Shown: positions 22,199 through 32,739 of the stretch, piece by piece
Position numbering within the stretch: the stretch's first letter is position 1
Layout of the letters: the number at the start of each line of letters is the position of its first letter
Assembly (NCBI GenBank): GCA_014621425.1
Contig: JAANBB010000035.1
Location: 62,001 to 126,000 of the forward strand
Length of the DNA stretch: 64,000 nucleotides
Direction of reading: 5' to 3'
Source of the DNA: Cylindrodendrum hubeiense
Lineage: Eukaryota > Ascomycota > Sordariomycetes > Hypocreales > Nectriaceae
Made by a program: the position numbers and the translations under genes
Notes under the pieces: model-generated
The model's input: the letters and a program-made list of their open reading frames with translations, nothing else
Databases searched by the model: none
What the model was told of the DNA's origin: nothing

Positions 22199-22755
22199 AT
22201 GTCGGACTCAAGAATGACTTGGACAGCTGAGGGTGAAGACTTTCCAAGCCCAAACCGAACAGGAACCGATAGTTCCCATGTTAGTACCCCTTGATTTACC
22301 ACTGCGCCAGGAGAGCCAGGGCCACTCTGACCACAGAATCATAGTACTCGTGTTCCAACCTGCCAGCCGATGATCCATTCCGATACTTAAAGGCCAGCGA
22401 AGTCCGGAGGCAAGTCGACGAAGCTCCAGCCAAAAGGTTCAAAATGCAGGCCGCGTCTGGGCCTGAAGCTCGACCCAAGTTGAGCAAATACCCAAAGACA
22501 TTCGCCAACAGAGAGGGTCTGCCTCTACAGGCCGAGAGCCCATGGCAGGAGTATCCAATCCTGCCGGCTGGCAGCTGGGACGCAAAGATAGTAGACAAGG
22601 CTGGTAGGGCGAGGGCAGTGTACCATAACGGCGGCAAAGTTCCATTTGACGTTGCATATCATGACCCAACGAAGGGCAAGGATATGGCCAGGAACTGTAG
22701 CATTGCGCCTTATCGAGCTGCTTCTAATGCTCGAGGAGGGGGTTCATCTTCTTAA
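22199..22755 (+). CDS. Signal-less ribonuclease/ribotoxin-like protein
   Basis: Two exons (22199-22279 and 22345-22755) separated by a 65-nt intron (GTTAGT, CTGAC branch, CATAG) give 163 aa. The C-terminal half has the layout of microbial T1/N1-type and ribotoxin ribonucleases: a glutamate in an E-Y-P strand (residue 96), an arginine in an R-A-V-Y strand (residue 117), and a histidine in a later strand (residue 133). These correspond to the E-R-H catalytic set of that fold. There is no signal peptide, unlike secreted ribotoxins, and only two cysteines, so the protein would stay in the cell and lack the usual disulfides. The N-terminal 90 residues are polar and probably flexible. Assignment rests on motif order only; catalysis is unproven and a degenerate, inactive fold is possible. 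Confidence 0.5.
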
Positions 22756-24755
22756 GACACACTTCTTAGTATCGGGGACATAGTAGGCGAAGTTTAGGCT
22801 TCATTTTTAGATACTTAGCAAAAGAGGAATTGTGGGGAGTACTGTTGAACTGGACCAAGTGCAGGCACTCGTCCTCGGGAAATTTTGGACGAGAAAGACA
22901 GGATAGCGTTTGTACATAGCAGCATGTATTTTAGTCTGATGAACTTCATGTGTACTAGCACATAATACCTGCCGTCTTATTCCAAATTGTGAGAGCATAA
23001 AATACTCATAGGTTATACTCTAGTGATTGATGTGATATTGATTCATAAATGTCCCCGATAGTAGTTGACCATTGGATCCTGTGGGTGAACTGACTGGAAC
23101 GAGACATAACCCTATCGTCTGGCTGCCTTTTTCTCACCTCTAGTTCACTTCTCCACTCATTTTCTTTTATCTCACAGCAATCTTAATTCACCTGGTTTGA
23201 ATGTGCCTTTGGAAGAAGCAGGATTAGGCAGTTTCTTGGTGCGAGATATCTCCAATCACAGTCTTTAAAATCACCTCATTTTGCAGATAAAGTGGTCTTA
23301 ACCTCTGGCTTATCAAGTTAGGAAAAAGGAGATCATGAGAGGTGACTAAGTGCTGTGGATAGCCTAGTGGACCATTGGGGCTAGGTAAGATGTAGAACGT
23401 GAATATCTTACGCTATGAGTACTTCCGAGCTGTTGTCTTAGAAGACAAGTAGCTGCTCAGAGGATGCCTCACTTGCCAAGAATTAGTAACATAGGGTTAT
23501 TGAAGCGGCAGGAAAGGATCGTAGCACAACACCCAAGTAGATGCCCTCTCACAGAAATCCCCAATCAAGTGCCGTCAGCGAGTCTCCCCGGGTCGGATGT
23601 ATGTCTGGTCATAGCTGGGGCTTTCGGCTGGGCTGACCTCATGTGAAGCTCGATGCGATAAAAGGTATCTAATTAGATGCTTTGTCTGAAGAAAATATGG
23701 TCTTGGCGTTGTTAAGGCGTTGAAACCCGATCGTAGAGTGATGACAATTCCGTGTCAAAAGACTCGGGCGCGATTAACCGTAACAACGAACGAGGGGAAA
23801 TTGCAAATTGAATGTAAGACATACAGAAATAAAAGAGCTCTCTGATTAGGATAGCAAGTGAAGGTCTCGTTCCTTCACCAAACTGTCTTTCTCCAAGATA
23901 ACTTAATGAAATGAATCAACTGTTCATTGCAGCTTCTTGGGCAACAAGAGCGGGAGGTGCGGGGCCGGACTCGGAAGAGCAGATAGAATGGAAGGTCTCA
24001 ATCTCCCTAGCATGGGCCAGTTTCCTTCTTAGACTGGGTATCAGTTCTCCACGGGTAAGATTTAAGATATCCAGGATTACTCTTCGCCATTTTTAAGGAC
24101 TACGGTCCTGTTGAGCGCAACTTTCCATTCCTTGTTTTACCTTGTTGTTTGATGATCATGAATACTTGGGCCACGAAGGATACGAAAGTTCAGAGTAGTT
24201 GCATATGAGAGCCAGCGCCAAGTAGGAGGCCCAAGAGAAATCTTTCTCAGTTGGGGTAAAGCAAGTTGTCAGATTATACATTAGTACCGCAAATATACTT
24301 AGCAGTCCATTCATCAAGAGGGTGAGAGAATGATGCCGCCCTCGTTTTAGTGCTTGTAGTACAAGGAGTAGACTTTTAATGTGCTGTTGGCCGCGCTGAA
24401 TAACAGCCTCGAGCGATATAGGTACTACGGTAGTGTAGGAATCAGATTGGATCCGAACGCTCCTCATAACGATATAAATTCGATGCTCTTTAGCAGTGAT
24501 TGATTTCTTATTCATTCAAGCGGTTAGTGGTTGTCGTAAATAATTGACAAGACATGGTGATGTAGAAAAGGTCGGGGATACAATCAACATGTAGTCGGCT
24601 ATGAGAGGAGAATTATACTGGCATGGAGTCATATTGCCTCGAGTGCTATTTGAAGGCCAAAGGATATTTTAGTAGTACCACTACAGTTATGAATTGTATG
24701 GCTTCAGCTATTAGTGTGAATAGTGCATATGTTTGATATTCACTCTCTGCTACTA
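22756..24755. other. Gene-poor AT-rich stretch
   Basis: Two kilobases with no supported gene. A minus-strand frame at 24156-24515 encodes a partly hydrophobic 119 aa, but it has no splice or family signature. Other short frames look random. It may be decayed repeat DNA. Confidence 0.4.
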
Positions 24756-25297
24756 TACGTTACGCCACGAAACCCACTCTCTTTTCCCCTTTCCTTTGTC
24801 CTGTATTTCCTTATTTCGGCGTCGTCGCTGGGCCCGGACTGTTACTCCGGACCCGCGCCGCGCCGCGCTGCACAGCAGCCTCGAAAGTGGTTTCCCCCTG
24901 GTTCCCTCAAAAATCGGTCGCTATCGCAGTCGTCGGGCTGCGCCCTGGATATCCGCTGACGGATGCCGGGCTCGAAATAGTAGGTCAAATAGGGCCGCTT
25001 AATTGTTAGATGGAAGAGGAAGAAGGATCGCAATCTCGGCTCGTGGAGGGATGTAATTAGACTTACACGTGACGCGGACTGCGGGTCCGAGCCACGGGCC
25101 CAAGGGGCCCGTGGCCCCGGCCCCGGGTCGGTCTTAGCTGTCGGCTCCGGCCGAAGCTAGCTACCCTGTACCTAGGATTCTTTAGCTGTAGACACCAGCC
25201 TAGCACGTCGTCTTGCCCCCTAGGGGATTCTGTGGGCACCTCCGGTGCCTTCACGACGGTAATAATTCAACAACAACAACAACTACGTTACGCCACG
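24756..25297. mobile_element. GC-rich LTR-like block, probable transposon remnant
   Basis: A GC-rich island in AT-rich surroundings. The segment 25004-25272 begins TGTTAGA and ends TTCAACA, the TG...CA form of an LTR of about 270 bp, but I see no target-site duplication. A 14-bp direct repeat (TACGTTACGCCACG) occurs at 24756-24769 and 25284-25297, bracketing the block. A perfect 11-bp inverted repeat with a 3-nt loop lies at 25091-25115. No reverse transcriptase or integrase is encoded. A solo LTR or a non-autonomous element is the best guess. Confidence 0.35.
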
Positions 25298-25742
25298 CAA
25301 GGCCAAAATAATCTTACATGTCGCGGTCACGCCCGTAACATGACACAGTGACTCATTATGAAACGGATAAAGTAGCGCTCTCATGCGCCTACTTCAGGGG
25401 CCACCGTCAAGAGTATGAACGGATGCCTAGCTCATCCAGGAGAGGAGTCTACGCCAGCAAGCTCGCCCGGCTCCGCCTGGTCGCGCGATTGGCCGAGCGC
25501 TAGAGCAAAGTTCGCATTCTCATCTTAATCCCGTGTGCTTTAATTCTACAGTTCTTATCTCGCCTGGCTTCGCTGCAAAGTGCGGGGAAGATCACCCTCT
25601 TCTCCTAATCAATATGAGATCTGCATACTAGTGTATGGGGCCCGGTAGCTAAAATATGGAAACCTCCAAACTTAGTCACATGCTGATGTCATTTCAATGC
25701 CCTTGATGGCCTGATCAGCAATAGCTAGCAGCTTCCAAGACT
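25298..25742. other. Flank of the LTR-like block
   Basis: No gene is seen. The first 250 bases stay GC-rich and may belong to the same decayed element. Confidence 0.35.
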
Positions 25743-25986
25743 TCAATGCCCGATCGCGTACTGATTTTCATCCGCCTTATCCGTACCGTCCAATTGCCAT
25801 TCTGGATGCTGCTGGCTCAGCTTGGGCCCTTTGAGGCGGAGATCTTTATTCTCAACCCATTTTAGGAAGGAGTCACAATAAAGCACGAACGGATACATGT
25901 ACGATCGGTTAATAATCTTACCGCTGATCTCAAAATTCTTGTCAAATTCCGCCCCATACGTCATTTTGTGGTTCTCAACCACTACC
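25743..25986 (-). pseudogene. Orphan terminal exon or relic
   Basis: An 80-codon frame on the minus strand preceded by a textbook intron end: a GTACTAACATC branch site, then TTCATTCCTCAG at 25987-25998. It encodes a charged peptide with no recognised family (contains SYMYPFVLYCDSFLKWVE). I could not connect an upstream exon: a candidate in 26030-26110 is out of phase at every convincing donor. This is most likely the 3' end of a broken gene. Confidence 0.3.
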
Positions 25987-26329
25987 TGAGGAATGAACAT
26001 CGGATGTTAGTACGTAAGTGTACAGGCAGCAGTCTAATAAGTTGCACTAAAGGATTCGAAGGATTGATCTGTAGGATCGATATCGCCCACGCTTTTTTGA
26101 AGTTGGCGTGAATACTCTCATTAGTGTGCTTTCTACGTCATTTATAGCTCTGGAATTCCAGGTCAATCATGAGAGCGCAAGGACACTTTGTATAAATCCG
26201 GACACACCTCTTCTCAATCCAGCAATCTCTTCATATTCATCACGCCTAAGTTCGATCCAAGTTCATTCAAAAAATCCAGAAGTCCCTACACTTGATTTTC
26301 TTTTCAACTTTATCAGACCATCTATCCCC

Positions 26330-26990
26330 ATGTACTTTGTTAACGCTCCCCTCGCTGCTGTTCTCCTAGCTGCTCGGCTCACGGTTGCAGACTTTCTTAT
26401 ATTCTGCGGGGCTGAAAACCAGCTTCCAGATCCTGCCTCAAGTCTGACCGTCTCATTTTTTAACAACCCCCCGGACTGCGATGACTTTGTGAACTCTGTT
26501 GGGTGGACCCCCCAGTTTTACAATGATGCTTCCCATGGTGGCATTGCCTGTGACGGATGCACTGCAGCCAAGGCAGCTTCAGACTGGGATGTCACCCGGT
26601 TAGAAGTCTATGATAATGACGGGAAATACTTTGATAATGGTGGTGATGCACCTCACTTTAGTACGTATATCAAATCCCCAATTATCTCTATCGGTCTAAT
26701 ATAGCTGCAAAAACTTGTAAGGCTAATTCATGATATAGCTCTGTATAAGGATGAGGAAAATGGCGGCTGGGGTATGTATGATGTCGACATGATCCTGATC
26801 GGCACATGCGAACGCCCAGATCCTGTTCAGATCATCACCTGCCAAGCTGTTTTGTCTGTGGAAAATGCGGCGGGAATAATTCACTGTGAGCTCCCCATTC
26901 TTAAATTATAAGCCAAAAAGGCCTCGCTTAGGATATGAGTTGACCACTTCTATAGGTACAACCGCTTTAAGCATGAGGGACTCAAATTGA
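26330..26990 (+). CDS. Small secreted cysteine-rich protein, effector-like
   Basis: Signal peptide at residues 1 to about 20 (MYFVNAPLAAVLLAARLTVA). The mature region has seven cysteines, including an IACDGC pair. Exon 1 is 26330-26660, then a 78-nt intron (GTACGT...ATATAG). Exon 2 starts at 26739. A well-formed second intron at 26886-26955 (GTGAGC, TTGAC branch, TATAG) leads to a short last exon ending at 26990, giving 170 aa. Reading through instead stops at 26911, giving 167 aa. The alternatives differ only in the last residues. I recognise no family. Size, signal peptide and cysteine content fit a secreted effector or extracellular protein of unknown role. Confidence 0.6.
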
Positions 26991-27903
26991 ACCTTTTAGA
27001 ACTCGCGCACACGGAGTTCAATTTGGAAAAGTGATACAACTATATGCGTGTTACGAATAGTTCATAGTACCATTCAATATAGAGCTCGTTCAACTTCAAG
27101 CCCGACCAACTGAGGCTTCTGAAGGTTCTGACTCCTTAAAATATAATTGCACTTTCATATTTACCCATTTTTCACATCTCGTGGTTTTTGTGGTTTGCTA
27201 ATGCTTCGTTGCCATATCCATTGGAAAAACTGACCAGGTGAGCCCAGCACAACTTCAGGAAATGAAGTTGCACTAACAAGTAATAAAGGGAGAGCCAAAA
27301 ATGGCCATTCGTGAGGGTTAAAATCTTACATGCGTGACTGCTGCCTGGCTGCTGACCTCCGAAAACCTGTTCTCATTGGAGTATCCAGGGGTAGGATCCA
27401 ACACGTTGCCTAAAGGGGTAAAGGTTGTCATCATGTTGGAGTGCAAAGTGGTCCCATCTATTTATGTCCGGAAATGCTGGGCCAACATTCGACTCATGAC
27501 AAGTGCGTAGGTACATCATTTAGCTAGCAACCACTTTTACGAATACCAATTTCACATACATAAGTAAGTTCTCACTAACTTGAAGAGGTCACATACTGCC
27601 CTCAGCATTTCCCCGCTCAAAGAGATGGGCTATCACCAGTGTTATGAGCGGTAGAGATTAGCTCCTGCAAGTAATCTGACATCGTTGACAAGCGAGGCAT
27701 TAATACTTAGCCACACTTCCAATTGCGCCTGATCACAGGGTATAAAGGTAGCTGCCACCCGCTGATAGTTTGCCGTTGAATATGAAAAATTTTAACAAAT
27801 TGTCAGAGCACAGTATCACATCTTCACATTGATCAGTACCACATCAAATCCAGGTTCTTACTTGATAACAACCATATAAAAACGCGAAACAGTTGATATT
27901 GGC
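26991..27903. other. Intergenic
   Basis: AT-rich, with no open frame of note. The last 200 bases are the probable promoter of the O-methyltransferase-like gene. Confidence 0.45.
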
Positions 27904-29160
27904 ATGGCTTCCTCATTGATTGATGAGCTTACCACCAATGGCAAGGTGTATCTTGACAATGGGGATGACGAAGCGAGGAAGAAAGTTATAGCTGCTGCTA
28001 GCGAACTAATTCTGACCCTCGAGAACCCTGGTGAGATTATGGCTAGGATTGGATGGGGAGAGCCAACCCGAACAGCAGCTTTGAGGACGGCTTTCGAACT
28101 TGGTCTGCTCGAGAAGCTGGGAGACAAACCGTTGGGCAGCGAGATATTGGCGGCTGGTACAAAGGCTGATCCTACTCTGGTTGGTATGTTTCGTCCCCAA
28201 TACAGGTTAGAGTGAATGCTTTCCTAACGAGAGCAAACAAAAGCAAGAACATTGAAGCATCTCGCTGCCAATGGCCTCGTCAAGGAAGTCGGCAAGGATT
28301 TGTATGTGGCCACGCCATTCTCAATGGCAACCAACGATCCCACCATCAGCGCAGGCCTGATTTACAGCTTTGAAGGAATGATCCCAACATTCCATGGACT
28401 CCCCGAATTCTTGGCAAAGACAGACTACCAAACACCATAGGACAGTGATCATGGGCCCGTCCAACATGGATTGAAGACAGATAAGCCCTTCTTCGCTATT
28501 CTTCAAAGCAATCCCCGCCTTGGAAGCGCGTTTAACAACTTCATGGCTGGCTATGCGAAGGCCCGCCCACGCTGGGTAGATATTTACCCTGTTGAAGAGC
28601 GCTTAGGGACAAAAACAGAGCTCTCGACAAATGTTGGTCCGCTCTTGGTGGATGTTGGAGGTGGACTCGGCCACGAATTGTCCGCCTTTCACGCCTCTAA
28701 TGGGTCAAATCTACCTGGCCAGCTTGTTTTGCAAGACCTCCCTTCGGTCATCGATCAAGCTAAAGGATCTTCCGACCTCCCTACTTCTATCAAGGCTGTC
28801 GCACATGACTTCTTTGAGCCCCAGCCCACTGAGTATCGCGGTGCGCGGGCTTACTTTATGCGACTTGTCCTTCATGATTGGCCAGATGCCAAGTGCGCTG
28901 TTATCCTATCGCACTTGCGTGACGCCATGGCCAAGGGGCACTCGAAGCTGCTCATTAACGAAGCTGTTCTCCAGGATACTGGAGCGCCGTGGCAGCAAAC
29001 AAGTCTTGACTGGACCATGATGGGCATGCTCGTCAGCCGTGAGCGAACTGAGAGCCAGTGGGGTGAGCTCCTCGCTCAAGCGGGGCTCAAAATCAGCGGG
29101 ATCTGGCGTAAAGATTCCGAGAGCGTCATTGAAGCTGTATTGGACTCGGATAACGAGTGA
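27904..29160 (+). pseudogene. O-methyltransferase (COMT-like) interrupted by one in-frame TAG
   Basis: SAM-dependent O-methyltransferase of the plant-COMT/fungal type (Methyltransf_2). Exon 1 is 27904-28183 and exon 2 is 28244-29160, with a 60-nt intron. The frame continues unbroken for 398 codons except for TAG at 28438-28440. Before it lies the winged-helix dimerisation domain (LVARTLKHLAANGLV). After it lie the SAM motif LLVDVGGGLGHE, the LQDLPSVI and HDFFEPQP stretches, the catalytic-region LHDWPD, and a GxxR-type C-terminus. No GT donor lies in the preceding 60 bases, so an intron cannot remove the stop. The protein would be cut to about 158 residues without the catalytic domain. It looks like a recent nonsense mutation in a once-intact secondary-metabolism-type enzyme. 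Substrate unknown. Confidence 0.8.
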
Positions 29161-29750
29161 TTTGAGATATTTCCCTCAGAAATAACTGTGATTAGCTATG
29201 GAACTCGGGCGAGATCAGAAACATTTTGTAGGCCTCAAATTGAAACCGAACTGCGCAATAGCTTTCCTTGAATCTTATGCTAGTGAGATTCTGGCCACAT
29301 GGAATATACAATCGGTTTTGAAAATTCGACTCGATTTTATAGGTGGTTCAAATTTCTATCGGAATTGATAAACGAGAAATTGCCCTCTTGTTTAGTCATG
29401 GTCCTGTTCAGTAACTCGACAACAACCTCGACGGACACGTGTGGTAAATAAAAGAACTAAGTGAAGTAATGGTCCTACAAAGAACCCTTTGCCAAAAATT
29501 AGATGCGCCACCAAATTGAAGTGAATTTTATGTTGTCCGTCTCTTGCCCGAATATTTAAGTGTGTCCACGGCCATTGGATTGGGTCGATGTTCGTTGCAG
29601 AGCTGTGATTTGTTGTATTGAGGGAAAGGTGGAGGGGAACAAAAATGGCCGGGGATATATTCTCAGTCAGCTAGTCAGTTCATGTTGAATTTCCGCCACG
29701 TGTCGCTTTCAGCAAAGCACCAAATTCACAATCTCAGTCTGTCTTTCTTC
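29161..29750. other. Intergenic
   Basis: 3' flank of the methyltransferase relic and promoter of the Nudix gene. An in-frame upstream ATG at 29682 precedes the chosen Nudix start. No other gene is seen. Confidence 0.45.
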
Positions 29751-30614
29751 ATGGCTTCCAATCTCGATCTCGTAAACGATGCCGATGGCTTCTCTAGCCA
29801 AAGAGTCGCTGCTGAAATCCTCTTTTCGTTCCAAGTTGCTGGAATTCCCACGACGCTCGGCTACATTCGACCATCAGTATCAGACGTCCTACGTGAGATT
29901 CCAGGCTGGGAAGTCGACGACACAGAACGCACTGTCTTGCTAGTAGGCGCTCAAGATGCAGATGACCGGAGCGCAGCCATCAAACAAAGTCTACTGATAA
30001 TGCGCAAGAAAAATTGCTTCTCAATCCTCCAGAGCTGGCGCAACGAGACCTTCCCAGTCTTCGGCCCTGACCGGGACGTGGTCCTACATATTGAGCGTTG
30101 TGCTTGCCCGCTATTTGGAGTCGTCACGTACGGTGTACATGCTATCGCGTACGTACCACCACTTGCACCAGGACAGCAGTTGAAGATTTGGGTACCGCGG
30201 CGAGCTCGATCGAAGCAGACATTTGGGGGAATGCTTGACAGCTCTGCGGCGGGTGGAATCGCTTCAGGCGACACACCGCTGGAGTCGCTAGTTCGCGAGT
30301 GTGAAGAGGAGGCTTCGATACCGTCGGATCTGGTTCTTCACCACGCAAAAGCAGCTGGGACAGTCACTCATTTCTACGTTCGCGACCATCGGTCGGGCGG
30401 CGAGATTGGACTCTTGCAGCCAGAGTGCCAATATGTGTTTGATCTACCACTGGCACCAGACGTTGTTTGCAAACCCAACGATGGAGAGGTGGAGGACTTT
30501 CGCCTCTGGACTCTGGATGAGATAAAGGAGGCTTTGGCTAATAGGGAGTTTAAACCCAACTGTGCGATGGTCATGCTCGACTTTTTTTGTTCGTCATGGG
30601 ATCTTGACCAGTGA
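29751..30614 (+). CDS. Nudix hydrolase with DUF4743 N-terminus (Tnr3/thiamine-pyrophosphokinase-related type)
   Basis: Single exon, 287 aa from the ATG at 29751. An upstream ATG at 29682 would add 23 residues that do not look like part of the domain. The N-terminal 120 residues match the DUF4743 region that precedes the Nudix fold in yeast YJR142W and in the N-terminal half of Tnr3-type thiamine pyrophosphokinases. The Nudix box GGIASGDTPLESLVRECEEEA follows, with the REcEEeA glutamates that bind metal intact. KIWVPRRARSKQTFGGMLD just before it is a strong family mark. Relatives hydrolyse damaged thiamine diphosphate forms such as oxo- and oxythiamine diphosphate. The kinase domain found in Tnr3 is absent. 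The call is firm at family level. Confidence 0.88.
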   Translation: MASNLDLVNDADGFSSQRVAAEILFSFQVAGIPTTLGYIRPSVSDVLREIPGWEVDDTERTVLLVGAQDADDRSAAIKQSLLIMRKKNCFSILQSWRNETFPVFGPDRDVVLHIERCACPLFGVVTYGVHAIAYVPPLAPGQQLKIWVPRRARSKQTFGGMLDSSAAGGIASGDTPLESLVRECEEEASIPSDLVLHHAKAAGTVTHFYVRDHRSGGEIGLLQPECQYVFDLPLAPDVVCKPNDGEVEDFRLWTLDEIKEALANREFKPNCAMVMLDFFCSSWDLDQ

Positions 30615-30962
30615 GAACGAGAAGGACTATCTCGAGATTGTGTGCCGATTGCATAGACGGTTGGAATTTCCCTTGAGATAAGAGGCCCTTGGAGCAAAGT
30701 ATATGTCTCGTCGGGTCGCAGTGACGGTGGGCGACGGGGCTAAAGTGGCATCGCTAAGCCAGTTAGAGGGCCCCTCAACTGCAGTTAACTTGGGTTTATA
30801 GCGATCAAATGTGGTTCATCACCATGGCTATTACGATACATCTTATTTGGACAAGAAATCCCTCTGATAAGTGAAAAAATGCCGTAAAACCGAGCACCTC
30901 GGTGTTGCTGGCAAAGTAATTTTTGGTTCATTTCAGTGAGACTCGAACACACCCAACCAACC
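30615..30962. other. Intergenic
   Basis: Short spacer holding the promoter of the second NmrA-like gene. No coding signal. Confidence 0.45.
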
Positions 30963-32085
30963 ATGGCCACAGAAAATAAGCTTGTCTGTGTTGTCGGCGC
31001 CACAGGAAATCAAGGCGGCTCTGTCGCACGCCGTTTCCTCAAGGCTGGCTTCCGCGTACGCGGCCTGACGCGCGATCCTTTGTCTGCAGCCGCACAGAAA
31101 CTTGCTGATGAGGGGATCGAGGCGGTGAAGGCCGATCTCAACGATGTTGACAGCCTGACCTCCGCCTTCCAGGGGGCGAACGTCATTTTCAGTGTCACTA
31201 ATTACTGGGAGCCGTTCTTCCGCCCCGATTGCCGCCAAAAGGCCCAGGAGCTCGGCATCTCATGTCGCAAGTTCGCGTACGATGTCGAGTACCAACAGGG
31301 GAAGAACATTGCCGATGCGGCGGCCACGGTGATCGAGTCACTTGATGCCAATGGCTTCCTCGTTTCCACGCTCAGTCATGCTGGCAAATCTAGCAAAGGA
31401 GCTTTCACGGAGCTGTACCATTTTGACGCAAAGGCCGACATCTTCCCTTTCTATGTCCAAGACAAATACCCAAAACTGGCAGCCAAAATGTCTTGCATCC
31501 AGACGGGCTTCTTTTACACTAGCTTCAACATCCTTCCCAAGTCATACCTTCGCAAAGTGAGTACGACAACTTACCAATTAAACCTTTCTAATCACCTCTC
31601 AGCTTCCCGATGGCAGTTTCCAAATGGCATTCACTACAGCTCCGGATAGACCAGTGCCCCATCTAGATCCTGTGGGCGACATGGGCAATTTTACCTACGC
31701 CGTTTACCAGATGCCGCCCGGAAATGAGTACATGGCTGAGGGCACCACTTGCAGCTGGAGCGATTGGATCGAAACATGGGGTAAAATCACCAGGCTTCCG
31801 GTATCATACAAACAGGTCACAACTGAGGAGATGATTGAAGCGACGGGGGATCGCGATACTGGAATCGAGGTTGCTTCCATGTTTTCATATGGCTCTGATC
31901 CAGGATATGATGGCGGCCTACCTCTCCTGAAAGCCCGGGACATTCAAAAGGTAAGCGCATGACCGTTCGACTCGCCAGGCTTGTAACTCACTCACACATC
32001 CGTCTAGGCCGGTATCGATTGCCCAATGACAAGTTGGGAGGAATGGGCAGGCAAATACGACTGGTCTACCATCACACAAGGTTGA
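30963..32085 (+). CDS. NmrA-like NAD(P)-binding protein (second of two)
   Basis: Three exons (30963-31556, 31603-31950, 32008-32085) encode 339 aa. The Rossmann loop GATGNQGGSVARRFL is near residue 11, and the family stretch SVTNYWEPFF near residue 80. The C-terminal part has the NmrA-domain motifs with GNFTYAV and SWSDWIETWG. The middle of the two NmrA-like proteins in the window is alike (VTxYWxP, then xYExQQxKNI), so they are paralogues, though not recent copies. NmrA in Aspergillus restrains the nitrogen regulator AreA and senses NAD/NADP. This protein is closer to the HSCARG-like group, so a nitrogen role is only suggested. Its neighbour is a Zn2Cys6 regulator. Confidence 0.88.
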
Positions 32086-32739
32086 TCGGGTTTCGATGTA
32101 TTGGAGGGTTGAGTAATTATAGCTGATTGATACATCATAATAAGTGCACTCATCACAAGTTGATCTATATATAAAATATGGCGATTGCAGCGTGAGTGAT
32201 AAAACAGGTTGTAGAAAAAGAAGAGATGCAACGTTATGAGGATGAACATGTACGCAATAGTCAGAGAGGGAGGTGTTTTATTAGCCAACAAACGGCGCGT
32301 CGAGTGTTCGAAGATCTCACACAGGCTGGTTTATCGTAAGGGGTCCAAGCTCTCTACAATTTGTTCTCGGCACACATTTAATATGTACAAGCAAATAGTA
32401 GAAACAAAGGCATGAAATGATCAAGATGGGATTATTACTACCATTACAGTGTGTGGATAAACGATTGTCTCCCACTGTACTCTGCGTCGTAGCGGAGGGC
32501 CCTCTAACTTGGGCCCTGCTTATCGGTCTCAGTGGGTTAGGCCGCTAATTCCAGTTAGCGCTTAGCGCTGGAGGGTAGAAGGGCAACATGGCCCACGACT
32601 GGTGTTTGCGCTGCGCTTCGTCCCCGCGAACCCTACGAAGCATTCCCTCAGGTGACTCCTCGGGTGACTTCGTCATTAAACCGCCCGCCAATACTCATCA
32701 ACAAACCGCCTCCTCGTTCCGCGGATCCCTTCGCCAATC
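32086..32739. other. Intergenic
   Basis: 3' flank of the NmrA-like gene and promoter of the Zn2Cys6 gene. A minus-strand frame at 32004-32291 is AT-rich and unsupported. Confidence 0.45.

Noticed and set aside
24156..24515. 119-aa partly hydrophobic frame on the minus strand
   Set aside because: No family pattern, no splice signals joining it to neighbours, and AT-rich surroundings where such frames arise by chance.
25004..25272. Confirmed solo LTR
   Set aside because: TG...CA ends only; no target-site duplication or partner LTR in the window, so kept as a possible remnant.
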